A stretch of 54,404 nt of DNA from Pseudomonadota bacterium (GCA_021808545.1 JAKBBM010000007.1:1-54404); one strand, 5' to 3'; shown: positions 1 through 8,922, counted from the stretch's first letter. Program-made: numbers and translations. The notes: generated by a model not told the origin, from the letters alone.

Positions 1-354
1 GGGCAGCGTGCCGGTGGCGAGGGCGGGGCCCGGCTTTCGGGCGGGCAGATCCAGCGTCTGGCGCTGGCGCGGGCCTATCTTAAAAACCCGCGCCTGCTGA
101 TTTTGGATGAGGCCACGGCCAATCTGGACATGGAAAGCGAGGCGCAGGTGCTGGCGGCGATTACGGAATTGGCGCGCGGGCGCACGGTCATCGTGATCGC
201 GCATCGTTTGGCCATGGCCGAACGGGCGCAGCGGGTGCTGGTGCTGCAAAATGGGCGTGTGGCGCAGGCGGGCACGCATACGGCCTTGCTGGCGCAGGCC
301 GGGCCTTATCGCGCTCTGGCGCAGGCTTATGGGGTGGAAACATGCGCGAGCTGA
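1..354 (+). CDS. cydD: CydD, C-terminal end of the ABC exporter half (partial)
   Basis: This is the last 117 residues of an ABC ATPase whose start lies before the window. The frame is open from base 1 and shows the ABC signature (RLSGGQIQR), the Walker B motif (LLILDEATANLD) and the switch histidine (IAHRL). It is the first half of the heterodimeric CydDC exporter, which acts in the inner membrane on reduced thiols and/or haem and is needed for assembly of cytochrome bd. The identity as CydD rests on its position: its stop overlaps the start of cydC by 13 bp and cydAB follow. On its own the fragment could be any type I exporter ATPase. Confidence 0.85.
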   Translation, partial: GQRAGGEGGARLSGGQIQRLALARAYLKNPRLLILDEATANLDMESEAQVLAAITELARGRTVIVIAHRLAMAERAQRVLVLQNGRVAQAGTHTALLAQAGPYRALAQAYGVETCAS

Positions 355-2021
355 TCCGCCTGCACAGGCTGTTTGCCCCGTACCGGGGCTGGATGCTCTC
401 GGGCCTTGGTTTGGCTTGTGTGACCATTCTCGCCAATTTCGGGCTGCTCAGCCTCTCGGGCTGGTTTTTGGCCGCAACGGGGCTGGTGGGCCTATCCTCG
501 TACGCCGCGCAGAACCGGTTTAATTTCTTCTCGCCCGCCGCCGGGGTGCGGTTTTTCGCGACGCTGCGGATCGTCTCGCGCTATGCCGAGCGGCTGGTCA
601 CGCATGAGGCGACGTTCCGCCTGCTCGCCGCCTTGCGCGTGTGGTTCTACACAAGGCTGGAGCCGCTGGCCCCGGCGGTACTGCAACAATATCGCGCGGC
701 CGATCTGCTCTCGCGCATCGTCGCCGATATCGACACGCTGAACCTTTTTTATCTGCGCGTTTATGTGCCGCTGCTCACCGCCCTTATCAGCGGCCTGCTC
801 ATGGTTGGTTTTTTCCTCATTTTCTCTGGCGGCGCGGCTTTGGCCCTGCTGGCGGGGCTGGGGTTTGTGGGGCTGTGCGTGCCGTGGCTCACCGGCTGGC
901 TGGGCGCGCGCGCGGGGGCTGAGATTACCGAGACCAGTGCCGCCTTGCGCACCGAATATGTGGATGCGGTGCAGGGCATGGGTGAGCTGCTGACTTACGG
1001 TGCTGCCCCGCGCCTGACGGCGCGCGCAACGGCCCTGAACGCGCGGCTGATCGGCGCGCAGACGGATATGAGCCGCCTGTCCGGCTTGGGCCTGGCGATG
1101 AGCGGCCTTGGTACCAATTTCACCCTGCTGGCGGTGCTGCTGGCCGCTGGCGCCAAGCTGGTGGCCGGGCATATGGGGGCGGCCGAGCTGCCGCTGCTGG
1201 CCCTTGGCGCCATGGCCGCGTTTGAGGCGGTGGCCCCGCTGCCCGGCGCGTTCCAATATATGGGCCAGATTCGCGCGGCGGCGGGGCGGATTTTTGCTCT
1301 GGCCGATGCCAAACCCGCGATTCCCCCGCCGCCCATGCCAGCACCTGAACCGGCGGTATTCGATCTGGTGCTGGAGGATGTCTCCCTGCGCTATGCGCCG
1401 GATGCCCCCTGGGCGTTGCGGCATTTTTCCCTCAATGTGCCGCAGGGCCGGCATGTCGGCATTGTGGGCGCCACGGGCACGGGCAAAACCACCCTCATCA
1501 ACCTGCTGCTGCGCTTTCATGAGTATCAGGAGGGGCTGATTCGCTTTGGCGGGCACGATCTGCGCGCCTATGCCAGCGCTGATATGTCCCGTTATGTCAC
1601 GGTCATTTCCCAGCGCAGCTATCTGTTTCACACCACCATTCGTGACAATTTGCTGCTCGCCAACGGCGCTGCGACCGAGGATGAGCTTTGGCACGCGCTG
1701 GACGTGGCCCAGCTTGCCGCCTTTGTGCGCGCGCAACCACAAGGGCTGGACACGCTGGTGGGCGAGGCGGGTGTGAAGCTTTCCGGCGGGCAGGCGCGGC
1801 GTGTGGCGCTGGCCCGCGCGGTGCTGAAAGCCGCACCCTGGCTCATTCTGGACGAGCCGACCGAAGGGCTTGATGCCGCCACCGAACAGGATTTCCTGAA
1901 TGATCTGGCACCTCTGCTGGCGGGGCGCACGGTGCTCTACATCACCCATCGCCCAGCCGGCCTGCGCCTGATGGACGAGGTTTATGCGCTCAGCGATGGG
2001 CAGGCATTCAGTCTTCGATAA
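342..2021 (+). CDS. cydC: CydC, thiol reductant ABC exporter subunit
   Basis: A 559-residue half-transporter. The first ~330 residues are a type I exporter membrane domain with about six hydrophobic segments. The ATPase follows with Walker A (GATGTGKTT, about residues 376-384), signature LSGGQ (about 480), Walker B LILDE (about 501) and a switch histidine in ITHR. With CydD it forms the inner-membrane exporter required to mature cytochrome bd. The ATG at 342 lies inside the end of cydD, so translation is probably coupled. The gene ends 109 bp before cydA, which has its own promoter in the gap. Length and order cydD-cydC-cydA-cydB are normal for the family. Confidence 0.92.
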   Translation: MRELIRLHRLFAPYRGWMLSGLGLACVTILANFGLLSLSGWFLAATGLVGLSSYAAQNRFNFFSPAAGVRFFATLRIVSRYAERLVTHEATFRLLAALRVWFYTRLEPLAPAVLQQYRAADLLSRIVADIDTLNLFYLRVYVPLLTALISGLLMVGFFLIFSGGAALALLAGLGFVGLCVPWLTGWLGARAGAEITETSAALRTEYVDAVQGMGELLTYGAAPRLTARATALNARLIGAQTDMSRLSGLGLAMSGLGTNFTLLAVLLAAGAKLVAGHMGAAELPLLALGAMAAFEAVAPLPGAFQYMGQIRAAAGRIFALADAKPAIPPPPMPAPEPAVFDLVLEDVSLRYAPDAPWALRHFSLNVPQGRHVGIVGATGTGKTTLINLLLRFHEYQEGLIRFGGHDLRAYASADMSRYVTVISQRSYLFHTTIRDNLLLANGAATEDELWHALDVAQLAAFVRAQPQGLDTLVGEAGVKLSGGQARRVALARAVLKAAPWLILDEPTEGLDAATEQDFLNDLAPLLAGRTVLYITHRPAGLRLMDEVYALSDGQAFSLR

Positions 2022-2043
2022 TTGATCACGCGGTATAAGTAGA

Positions 2044-2057
2044 TTGATCTAAATCAA
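2044..2057 (+). promoter_or_regulatory. FNR/Anr-type operator upstream of cydA
   Basis: The sequence TTGAT-CTAA-ATCAA matches the FNR consensus TTGAT-N4-ATCAA at every defined position, and the dyad extends two bases further on each side (GATTGAT-N4-ATCAATC, 2042-2059). Its centre is 2050.5. A class II FNR promoter would start transcription 41.5 bp downstream, near 2092, and a plausible -10 hexamer (TATAGC, 2081-2086) sits where that predicts. It implies oxygen-responsive control of cydAB by an FNR/FixK-family protein. The regulator itself is not in the window. Confidence 0.85.
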
Positions 2058-2080
2058 TCAGGGCTAATGATAAAAGCTTC

Positions 2081-2086
2081 TATAGC
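2081..2086 (+). promoter_or_regulatory. Candidate -10 element of the cydA promoter
   Basis: TATAGC lies 30 bp downstream of the FNR dyad centre, the spacing of a class II activated promoter, and there is no good -35 hexamer, as expected if the activator replaces it. The predicted start site near 2092 leaves a leader of about 39 nt with GGAG (2118-2121) as the ribosome binding site 9 nt before the cydA ATG. This is a prediction from spacing only. Confidence 0.5.
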
Positions 2087-2130
2087 CTGTGTGATTAGAA
2101 AAAAGTCTTCAACAGCTGGAGCGCACGCTG

Positions 2131-3765
2131 ATGCCGTTAATAGATCCGAGTGTCGTCGATCTGTCGCGATTACAATTCGCGCTGACCGCCTTGTATCACT
2201 TCCTGTTCGTGCCGTTGACCTTGGGGATGACCTTCATCCTCGCGGCGATGGAGACCGTCTACGTCATCACCGGCAAGCCCATCTACAAGGAGATGACACA
2301 ATTCTGGGGCAAGCTTTTTGGCATTAATTTCGCCATTGGCGTCGCCACCGGCCTGACCATGGAGTTCGAGTTCGGCACCAACTGGTCGATGTATTCGCAC
2401 TTTGTGGGTGATGTGTTTGGGACGCCGTTGGCCATCGAGGGTTTGATGGCCTTTTTTATGGAATCCACCTTCATCGGCCTGATGTTCTTTGGCTGGGACC
2501 GGCTTTCCAAGCCAGGCCATCTCGCGGTCACCTATCTCACCGCGCTTGGCTCCAACCTCTCGGCATTGTGGATCCTGATCGCCAACGGCTTCATGCAGAA
2601 CCCCAAGGGCGCATCCTTCGACCCCGTGACGATGCGCATGCAATTCACCTCTTTCCTTCACCTCGTGTTCAGCGACGATGCGCAGGCGAAATTCGTGCAC
2701 ACCTCGATCGCGGGCTTTGTTACCGGCTCGCTCTTCGTTATGGGCATTTCCGCCTTCTACATCCTGAAAAAGCGGCATAAGGAGCTGGCAGCTCGCTCAT
2801 TCCGCATGGCCGCTATTTTTGGCATCATCTCCACTTTGGCCGTGGTGACATTGGGTGACGCGCTGGGCCGGCTGGATTATCTGGTGCAACCCACCAAAAT
2901 CGCCGCCATCGAGGGGCTCTGGCAGAACAGCAACGCGCATAGCTCGGCCATGGCCGCCCCCTGGTTACTGTTCGCCCTGCCGAATGATGCCACGCAAAGC
3001 AACAGCGCCGAGATCGGCATTCCCTATGTGCTGACCCCGCTTGTCACCCATTCGGAAAACAAGGTGATTCCAGGGCTGATCCAGCAGGAGCAGCAGGCCG
3101 CCCCGCGGATCGAGAACGGCATCAAGGCGCTCGATGCCCTGCAACAATATGGGCAGGACCACGATGCCGCGTCCCTCGCCACCTTTAAGCAGTATGAGCA
3201 GGATATGGGCTATGGCTTCCTGGCGCAGCGTTACGCGCCGGATCAGAACCTCGCCCTGGTCACGCCGCAGAACCAGCAGGAGATCGTACAGAAAGCCTCG
3301 CGTGACATCGTACCCAACGTGTTCGTCACCTTCTGGTCGTTCCGTATCATGATGTTTCTGGGCTTCTACTTCGTCGCCCTGTTCGCCTTTGCGGCCTATT
3401 TCAGCCTGACCAACCGGCTGGAGAAACATCCTTTCCTGCTCAAGCTCTCGGTCTGGTCGATTCCGCTGCCAATTCTCGCCTGCGAGTTCGGTTGGATCAC
3501 GGCTGAGGCCGGCCGCCAGCCCTGGAGCGTGTATGGCTGGCTGCCGACCTTCCAGGCCGCGTCCTCGCACCCTGTCGGCTATATGGTGTTCTCGCTGATC
3601 GGCTTCGCGCTGCTCTACTCCACCTTCATCGCCGCCGAACTGTACTTAATGTTCAAATTCGCCCGGCTGGGTCCGCATGAGCACGATTCCCACACCGCCC
3701 CGGCGCAGGGTGGTGCGGCACCCATGTTCGCCAAGCCCGGCCTGGCCGATAAATCCTGGCAATAA
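2131..3765 (+). CDS. cydA: Cytochrome bd ubiquinol oxidase subunit I (CydA)
   Basis: A 544-residue inner-membrane subunit carrying haems b558, b595 and d; it oxidises ubiquinol and reduces oxygen to water. Recognisable elements: the N-terminal haem ligand His23 in LYHFLFVPLTLG, the second ligand His190 in AKFVHTS, the axial Met407 in FWSFRIM, the quinol-loop residues Lys256 and Glu261 (QPTKIAAIEG) and the C-terminal GRQPW signature. The quinol loop (about residues 255-395) is long, which places it with canonical E. coli-type CydA rather than the short-loop cyanide-insensitive oxidases. It is slightly longer than E. coli CydA (522). GGAG precedes the ATG by 9 nt, and cydB follows after 24 bp. 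Confidence 0.96.
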   Translation: MPLIDPSVVDLSRLQFALTALYHFLFVPLTLGMTFILAAMETVYVITGKPIYKEMTQFWGKLFGINFAIGVATGLTMEFEFGTNWSMYSHFVGDVFGTPLAIEGLMAFFMESTFIGLMFFGWDRLSKPGHLAVTYLTALGSNLSALWILIANGFMQNPKGASFDPVTMRMQFTSFLHLVFSDDAQAKFVHTSIAGFVTGSLFVMGISAFYILKKRHKELAARSFRMAAIFGIISTLAVVTLGDALGRLDYLVQPTKIAAIEGLWQNSNAHSSAMAAPWLLFALPNDATQSNSAEIGIPYVLTPLVTHSENKVIPGLIQQEQQAAPRIENGIKALDALQQYGQDHDAASLATFKQYEQDMGYGFLAQRYAPDQNLALVTPQNQQEIVQKASRDIVPNVFVTFWSFRIMMFLGFYFVALFAFAAYFSLTNRLEKHPFLLKLSVWSIPLPILACEFGWITAEAGRQPWSVYGWLPTFQAASSHPVGYMVFSLIGFALLYSTFIAAELYLMFKFARLGPHEHDSHTAPAQGGAAPMFAKPGLADKSWQ

Positions 3766-3789
3766 GCCGCGCCAGCAGGAGATAGACAA

Positions 3790-4929
3790 ATGGAAATCTA
3801 CGTATTTCTCAAAGTGATCTGGGCGGTGCTGCTGGGCGTGTTGCTCACCGGCCTTGCCACCATGGTGGGCATGGATATGGGGGTGGGCGCGCTCTTGCGC
3901 TTCGTCGGCCGTAACGATGCCGAACGCCGTGTTGCCCTCAACATTATCGGCCCGCATTGGGATGGTAACCAGGTTTGGTTCATCCTGGGCGGCGGCGCCA
4001 TCTTTGCCGCCTTCCCCACCTTGTATGCCACCTCTTTCTCGGTCTTCTACGTGGTCATGATCCTGCTGCTGTTCAGCATGATCCTGCGGCCCGTGGCGTT
4101 CGAATATCGCTCGAAGGTCGATGCCAGCCGCTGGCGCGCGAGCTGGGACTGGGCCTTCCTGGTCTCTGGCGCGCTGCCGATGATCGTTTATGGTGCGGCG
4201 TTTGGGAATATTCTGGAAGGTGTCGGGTTCCATTACAGCTGGACCGGGCAGTATTTTCAGGATGAATCCTTCCTCTCCTACCTGCTCAACCCGTTTGCGA
4301 TCCTGTGCGGTGTGATGTCGCTGGCTTTGGCCCTGCATCAGGGCGGCACCATGCTTATGATGCGCGGCGAGGAGCCGATTTATGGCCGGGCCCGCAAATT
4401 CGCCATTGGCGGGGCGCTGGTGGCGGCGGCATTGTTTGCTGTGGGTGGCGTGTGGGTGGCCAATATGAATGGCTTTGCCTTCACCGCGCCCGTGAACCCG
4501 GCTATGCCCGCAACCCCGCTCACCGGGCAGACGGTTGCGGTGCAACCCGGCGCCTGGCTGCATAATTACGCCACCTATCCGCTGATGTGGCTGGCGCCGA
4601 TCCTGGGCTTTGTTGGCATGTTGGGCGGGGCCGCCATGGTGGCGCTGCGCAAGCCGGCCGTGGCCTGGTGGTGTGGGGCTTTGGCCTGGGCCGGCACGAT
4701 CAGCACGGTCGGGCTGTCCATGTTCCCGTTCCTCATGCCTTCGACCACCAGCCCCAACCAGAGTCTGACTGTGTGGAATGCCACCGGCAGCGAATATAAT
4801 CTGGGATGGATGCTGTTCTTCGCTCTGGTCTTCACGCCGATCATCATCACCTACACTTCGTGGTGCTTTTATGTGATGCGCGGCAAGGTGAAGGTCGAGG
4901 CGGTCGTCAAAGACACGCACAGCTATTAA
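3790..4929 (+). CDS. cydB: Cytochrome bd ubiquinol oxidase subunit II (CydB)
   Basis: A 379-residue protein, the same length as E. coli CydB, with about eight hydrophobic segments. It opens with the typical WAVLLGVLLTGLATMVGMDMG region and contains GPHWDGNQVW, a hallmark of the family. It pairs with CydA to form the oxidase core. An AGGAGA ribosome binding site (3777-3782) lies 7 nt before the ATG. The gene follows cydA by 24 bp and is itself followed after 14 bp by the small CydX-like gene, so the four genes from 2131 to 5237 read as one transcript under the FNR-type site. Confidence 0.96.
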   Translation: MEIYVFLKVIWAVLLGVLLTGLATMVGMDMGVGALLRFVGRNDAERRVALNIIGPHWDGNQVWFILGGGAIFAAFPTLYATSFSVFYVVMILLLFSMILRPVAFEYRSKVDASRWRASWDWAFLVSGALPMIVYGAAFGNILEGVGFHYSWTGQYFQDESFLSYLLNPFAILCGVMSLALALHQGGTMLMMRGEEPIYGRARKFAIGGALVAAALFAVGGVWVANMNGFAFTAPVNPAMPATPLTGQTVAVQPGAWLHNYATYPLMWLAPILGFVGMLGGAAMVALRKPAVAWWCGALAWAGTISTVGLSMFPFLMPSTTSPNQSLTVWNATGSEYNLGWMLFFALVFTPIIITYTSWCFYVMRGKVKVEAVVKDTHSY

Positions 4930-4943
4930 GGGAGGCTTGATCC

Positions 4944-5135
4944 ATGAGCACATTCTTCAAATTCGTGGGGCTGGCGCTGGTGATCGGCTTTGCCTTGTTC
5001 CTGGCGGTGGTCGCCGGCGATTACGGGCCTTGGTACTTTGCCTGGCTGGTTGGCACCACCATGATCGTGCTGATCTCGGCCGCCGGCGCGGTGCTGTTCG
5101 ACACACAGGAAAAATCCGGAAAAGGGGATATTTAA
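4944..5135 (+). CDS. cydX: N-terminally extended CydX, small bd-oxidase subunit
   Basis: A 63-residue, two-helix membrane protein. Its C-terminal half carries the CydX hallmark WYFAW followed by a hydrophobic helix, and ends SGKGDI, reminiscent of the end of E. coli CydX. CydX is normally a 35-40 residue single helix that stabilises CydAB. Here about 30 residues precede WYFAW and form another hydrophobic segment beginning MSTFFKF. The start is secure: GGGAGG (4930-4935) sits 8 nt before ATG 4944, and there is no ATG immediately before WYFAW. The extension resembles the start of E. coli CydH/YnhF (MST..KF then a helix), which raises the possibility of a CydH-CydX fusion; that part is inference from a short match. 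Confidence 0.8.
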   Translation: MSTFFKFVGLALVIGFALFLAVVAGDYGPWYFAWLVGTTMIVLISAAGAVLFDTQEKSGKGDI

Positions 5136-5138
5136 GCC

Positions 5139-5237
5139 ATGCTCGGAGGTCTTGAGGGTCTGATCGTCTTTATCCCGCTCGTTTATCTCGGGCTTTACGT
5201 TATCGCCTACCTCTACACGCGCAAGAAATTCCCGTAA
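5139..5237 (+). CDS. 32-residue single-helix membrane peptide at the end of the cyd operon
   Basis: An ATG at 5139 opens a 32-codon frame ending TAA at 5235-5237, three bases after the cydX stop. A purine-rich AAAGGGGA (5121-5128) is placed as its ribosome binding site. The product starts MLGGLEG, has one hydrophobic helix of about 19 residues rich in Val, Ile, Leu and Tyr, and ends in a basic tail TRKKFP, giving a clear inside-positive end. I do not recognise a named family. Position between cydX and the operon terminator suggests an accessory subunit or assembly factor of the oxidase. No catalytic residue is visible. Confidence 0.7.
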   Translation: MLGGLEGLIVFIPLVYLGLYVIAYLYTRKKFP

Positions 5238-5259
5238 GAGGGGGCGATGCGAACACAGG

Positions 5260-5292
5260 CCCACGGCGGAGCGCTCCGCCGTGGGTTTTTTT
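5260..5292 (+). terminator. Intrinsic terminator of the cyd operon
   Basis: A perfect 13-bp inverted repeat (arms 5260-5272 and 5273-5285, left arm CCCACGGCGGAGC) is followed directly by seven T (5286-5292). It begins 22 bp after the 32-codon gene and ends 17 bp before the likely start of the next gene on the same strand. Confidence 0.93.
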
Positions 5293-5309
5293 ATGGGCGG
5301 AGAGCAGGT

Positions 5310-6479
5310 GTGTCACAGCGGTTCGATATGGTGGTCATCGGTGCCGGGGCGGCGGGGCTGTTTTGCGCGGGGCAGGCGGCCCAGCGCGGCCGACAGGTGC
5401 TACTGCTCGACCATGCGCCCGAGCCCGGCCGCAAGATCCTGATTTCCGGCGGCGGTCGCTGCAACTTTACCAACCGCACCGTGCGGGCGGAGAATTTCCT
5501 CTCCGAAAATCCCTCTTTCTGCAAATCCGCCCTGGCGGGCTTTACGCCGTCGGATTTTTTGCGTCTGGTAGAGGGGGCGGGCATTGCCTGGCATGAAAAA
5601 ACGCTGGGCCAGCTTTTTTGCGACGGCTCGGCGCGCCAGATTCTAGACCTTCTGCTGGGCATGTGCGCGGGCGTGGATTTAAGGCTGGACCAAAAGGTGG
5701 GGGAGGTCTCGTTCAGCGACCGATTCACCCTTCAAACCGCGTGGGGGGTGGTGGAAACGCCGGTTCTGGTGCTGGCTACGGGCGGGCTGTCCATCCCCAA
5801 ACTCGGCGCCACGGGATTGGCTTACGATCTGGCCCGGCAATTTGGCCTGCGCGTGGTCACACCCCGGCCAGCCCTGGTGCCGCTCACCTTTTCTGGTGCC
5901 GATCTGGCCTGGATGCAGCCTTTGGCGGGGGTTTCCTTGCCTGCCCGGTTGCGGGCAGGGCGACAGGCATTTGAAGAGAATATCCTCTTCACCCATCGCG
6001 GCCTCTCTGGCCCCGCGGTGTTGCAGATTTCCTCTTATCTCGCGCCTGGCACGGCTTTCACGGCCGATCTCTGCCCCGGGATCGACGCGTCCCAAGCCCT
6101 GCTGGCCGCCAAAGCCGCGCAGCCGCGCGCGGGGTTGAAAGCTGGGCTAACAAGCCTTCTGCCCGCCCGGCTGGCCGCGCATTTCGCGGGCGATGAAGCC
6201 CGCCCGCTGGCGGATTTGCCGGACAAAACCCTGCGCGCCCTGGGGGGTACACTCAACCGGCTGGAATTGCGCCCCACCGGCGGGGAAGGCTTTGCCAAGG
6301 CCGAGGTAACGGCGGGTGGTGTGGATACGCGCGATCTGATCTCAAAAAGCTGCATGGCGCGCGCGGTGCCCGGCCTGTTCATGATTGGCGAGGCGGTGGA
6401 TGTCACCGGCTGGCTCGGCGGTTATAATTTCCAATGGGCTTGGGCCAGCGCCTATGCGGCGGCGCGAAATTCCGCATAG
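5310..6479 (+). CDS. YhiN/HI0933-family FAD-dependent oxidoreductase
   Basis: A 389-residue flavoprotein of the HI0933-like family (YhiN), whose physiological substrate is not established. The N-terminus has the dinucleotide-binding motif [10 protein letters not shown] and then the family signature [16 protein letters not shown]; the C-terminus has [22 protein letters not shown]-like text (here [16 protein letters not shown]), where FAD is contacted. I chose GTG 5310 because GGAGA (5299-5303) is 6 nt upstream and because the longer frame from 5247 would begin inside the terminator hairpin. ATG 5328 is an alternative. The last 28 bp overlap the convergent queC gene. Confidence 0.87.
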   Translation: MSQRFDMVVIGAGAAGLFCAGQAAQRGRQVLLLDHAPEPGRKILISGGGRCNFTNRTVRAENFLSENPSFCKSALAGFTPSDFLRLVEGAGIAWHEKTLGQLFCDGSARQILDLLLGMCAGVDLRLDQKVGEVSFSDRFTLQTAWGVVETPVLVLATGGLSIPKLGATGLAYDLARQFGLRVVTPRPALVPLTFSGADLAWMQPLAGVSLPARLRAGRQAFEENILFTHRGLSGPAVLQISSYLAPGTAFTADLCPGIDASQALLAAKAAQPRAGLKAGLTSLLPARLAAHFAGDEARPLADLPDKTLRALGGTLNRLELRPTGGEGFAKAEVTAGGVDTRDLISKSCMARAVPGLFMIGEAVDVTGWLGGYNFQWAWASAYAAARNSA

Positions 6480-7153
6480 CCGGCGGCACGTAGGCGGCAG
6501 GCGGGGCAAGTGCCGCAGCCATGGCCCCATTCATGCAGCGCGCCGCGCTCGCCCAAATAACATGTATGGGTCTCGGTGCGGATCAGTTCCACCAGCGCCT
6601 CGTCTCCCAAGCTCTGGGCCAGGCGCCAGGTCTCGGCCTTGCTGCGCCACATCAGCGGCGTATGCAGCACGAATTGCCGGTCCATGCCGATATTCAGCGC
6701 CAGCTGCATGGCTTTGACCGAATCGTCGCGGCAATCCGGATAGCCGGAAAAATCAGTCTCACACATGCCGCCCACAATATGGCGCGCCCCGCGCCGGTAG
6801 GCGAGCATGGCGGCGAAGGTAAGGAAGGCGAGGTTGCGCCCAGGCACGAAACTGTTGGGCAGGCCGGATTCGGCAAAGGCGATTTCCACATCCCGCGTCA
6901 GCGAGGATTCGGCCACCTCGCCCAGCACCGATAAATCGATGACATGATCCGCTCCCAAACGTTGTTCCCAGGCGGGGTTGAGGGCGGCAACGCCCGCGCG
7001 CACCGGTGCCCGCACAGTCATCTCCACCGCATGGCGCTGGCCATAGGCAAAGCCGATGGTCTCGACCTGGCGGTAACGCGTAAGAGCCCAGGCCAGGCAG
7101 GTGGCGGAATCCTGCCCGCCGGAGAAAAGAACAAGGGCGGTGTCATTGCTCAT
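6452..7153 (-). CDS. queC: 7-cyano-7-deazaguanine synthase QueC
   Basis: A 233-residue cytosolic enzyme that converts 7-carboxy-7-deazaguanine, ammonia and ATP to preQ0, a step towards queuosine in tRNA. The PP-loop ATP-binding motif SGGQDS is at residues 11-16. Four zinc-binding cysteines lie near the C-terminus (about C198, C213, C216, C219, in the [10 protein letters not shown] region). Its start overlaps the end of the enzyme I gene by 4 bp (ATGA), so it is likely translated from the same message as the PTS proteins. The other queuosine genes (queD, queE, queF) are not in the window. Confidence 0.95.
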   Translation of the reverse strand: MSNDTALVLFSGGQDSATCLAWALTRYRQVETIGFAYGQRHAVEMTVRAPVRAGVAALNPAWEQRLGADHVIDLSVLGEVAESSLTRDVEIAFAESGLPNSFVPGRNLAFLTFAAMLAYRRGARHIVGGMCETDFSGYPDCRDDSVKAMQLALNIGMDRQFVLHTPLMWRSKAETWRLAQSLGDEALVELIRTETHTCYLGERGALHEWGHGCGTCPACRLRAAGYAEFRAAA

Positions 7154-8922
7154 GGGGTGGCTCCAAGAAGGGTGCGAACATCCTCGGCCGATCCGGCGGC
7201 CAGGGCGGCGTCGGCCAGGCTGTCGCAGGCTGTGCGGGTGGTTGCGCGGATTGCCTGCTTAACCCGGGGAATGGCGTTGCCATGCATGGAAAGCTGGGGA
7301 ATGCCAAGCCCCACCAGCAGGGGGGCGGCTTGCGGGCGGCTGGCCAGCTCGCCGCAGACCGAAACCGGGATCTCCGCCGCCTGGGCTGCCTCGGCTGTCA
7401 TGCGGATCAGCCGCAGCACCGCGGGCTCCAGCGGATCGTACAGCCGGGCGGCCACGGGCTGGGCGCGGTCGGCCGCCAGCGTGTACATGGTCAGGTCGTT
7501 GGTGCCGATGGAAAAAAAATCCGAAACCCGGGCCAGCGCCTTGGCATTGAGCGCCGCCGCCGGGGTTTCCACCATAATGCCAAGCGGGGGCGGGGTGTCG
7601 GGCAGGGGAAGGTTGCGCCGGCGCTTGAGTCGCCGCCAGACCCGGCGCAGCACCTCGCGCACTGCCCGCACCTCGGCCGTGACCGAGACCATGGGAAGCA
7701 AAATCCGCACCGGTCCCGCGGCGCCCGCGCGGATAATGGCGGCCAATTGCGGCTCTAGCAATTTGGGCTGGCGCAGCAAAAGCCGGATGCCGCGCAGGCC
7801 AAGGGCTGGGTTGGCCTCGGGCAGTTCCGGCAGAAAGCCAGAGAGCGCCTCGATCTCCTTATCCGTGCCCCAGTCGAGCAGCCGGATGGTTACCGGCTCT
7901 CCATCCATGGCCTCGACAATATCCTGGTAGATGCGCGCTTGGCTGTCCTCGTCGGGCAGTGTCTCGCGATTCATGAAAATGAACTCAGAGCGCAGCAGCC
8001 CAATGCCTTGCGCGCCCGCGCGCGCGATCATCGGCAGCTCGAAGGGCAGCTCCAGATTGGCCTGAAGCGTGATCTGCGTGCCATCGCGGGTGACGGCGGG
8101 CAGGCGCTGCAGCCGGGCGAGTGCGCCTTTTGCCCGGGTTTGGGCGGAGAGCTTCTTGCGCGCGGCCTCCAGGCTGGCCTTGCCGGGATTGAGGATGATT
8201 TCCCCGCTCTCGCCATCGACAATGGCCATGCTGCCAGGTTTTACCGCCTCCAGCAGGCCTTCGGCACCCAGCACGGCGGGCAAGCCCAGGGCGCGCAGCA
8301 TCACCGCCGTGTGCCCGTCGGCCCCGCCCTCGGCGGTGATGATGCCGGCGAACTGGGTGGGCTGGATCAGGGCGGCATCCGAGGGGCGCAGCGCTTCCGC
8401 CGCCAATAGACTGCCCGGCGACAGGCTGGCGAAGCTGCGGAAAGGCTGGCGCGTGAGATTGCGTAGAATCCGCCGCGCGATTTCGCGGACCTCCTCGGCG
8501 CGGCGCGCGCGGCTGGCCTTGTCATTGCCGGGCAGCGCCAAAATCGCCTCGGCATGGGTCTCGGCCTCGGTCTGCACGGCGGCCTCGGCGCAGAGCAGGC
8601 CGGCTTGGATGCGCGCGCGTATGCCGCGCAGCAGGCGCGAGGGGCCGAGCATGTGCAGATACACATCCATCAGCGGCGCGATCTCGGCCTGGCTGTCCTC
8701 GGGCAGGGCGGCGAGCCGGGCTTTGAGCTTCTGCAGTTGGTGGCGCGAGCGGGTCAGCGCCTCGTCCAGCCGTGTCAGCTCGGCGGGCACATCGTCCTGG
8801 GCGAGCTTGGCGGTGGAAATGGCAAGGGGCGGTTCAGCGGCCTCATGCACCGGGCCGATGCCGATGCCAGGCGCCACCGGATGGCCGTGAAAACGCCTTT
8901 CGCGCGTGCTAGTCGGTTTCAT
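7150..8922 (-). CDS. ptsP: Enzyme I of the phosphotransferase system (PEP-protein phosphotransferase)
   Basis: A 590-residue enzyme I that takes phosphate from phosphoenolpyruvate and passes it to HPr. The phosphorylated His204 is in [10 protein letters not shown], the PEP-binding TIM-barrel domain follows, and the catalytic Cys523 is in SVCGELA. There is no N-terminal GAF domain, so it has the PtsI architecture rather than the longer nitrogen-PTS PtsP form, although the gene sits in a regulatory PTS cluster without any sugar permease. The start overlaps the end of the HPr gene by 14 bp and the stop overlaps queC by 4 bp. Phosphate would flow from here to HPr and then to the EIIA-Man protein. 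Confidence 0.94.
   Translation of the reverse strand: MKPTSTRERRFHGHPVAPGIGIGPVHEAAEPPLAISTAKLAQDDVPAELTRLDEALTRSRHQLQKLKARLAALPEDSQAEIAPLMDVYLHMLGPSRLLRGIRARIQAGLLCAEAAVQTEAETHAEAILALPGNDKASRARRAEEVREIARRILRNLTRQPFRSFASLSPGSLLAAEALRPSDAALIQPTQFAGIITAEGGADGHTAVMLRALGLPAVLGAEGLLEAVKPGSMAIVDGESGEIILNPGKASLEAARKKLSAQTRAKGALARLQRLPAVTRDGTQITLQANLELPFELPMIARAGAQGIGLLRSEFIFMNRETLPDEDSQARIYQDIVEAMDGEPVTIRLLDWGTDKEIEALSGFLPELPEANPALGLRGIRLLLRQPKLLEPQLAAIIRAGAAGPVRILLPMVSVTAEVRAVREVLRRVWRRLKRRRNLPLPDTPPPLGIMVETPAAALNAKALARVSDFFSIGTNDLTMYTLAADRAQPVAARLYDPLEPAVLRLIRMTAEAAQAAEIPVSVCGELASRPQAAPLLVGLGIPQLSMHGNAIPRVKQAIRATTRTACDSLADAALAAGSAEDVRTLLGATP

Noticed and set aside
492-1949. 485-codon open frame on the minus strand inside cydC
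   Set aside because: It is antisense to a well-supported ABC protein, is rich in Arg, Gln and Gly as expected for a shadow frame in high-GC DNA, and resembles no family.
3646-4953. 435-codon minus-strand open frame across cydB
   Set aside because: It is a shadow of cydB; composition is His, Gln and Arg-rich with no recognisable domain.
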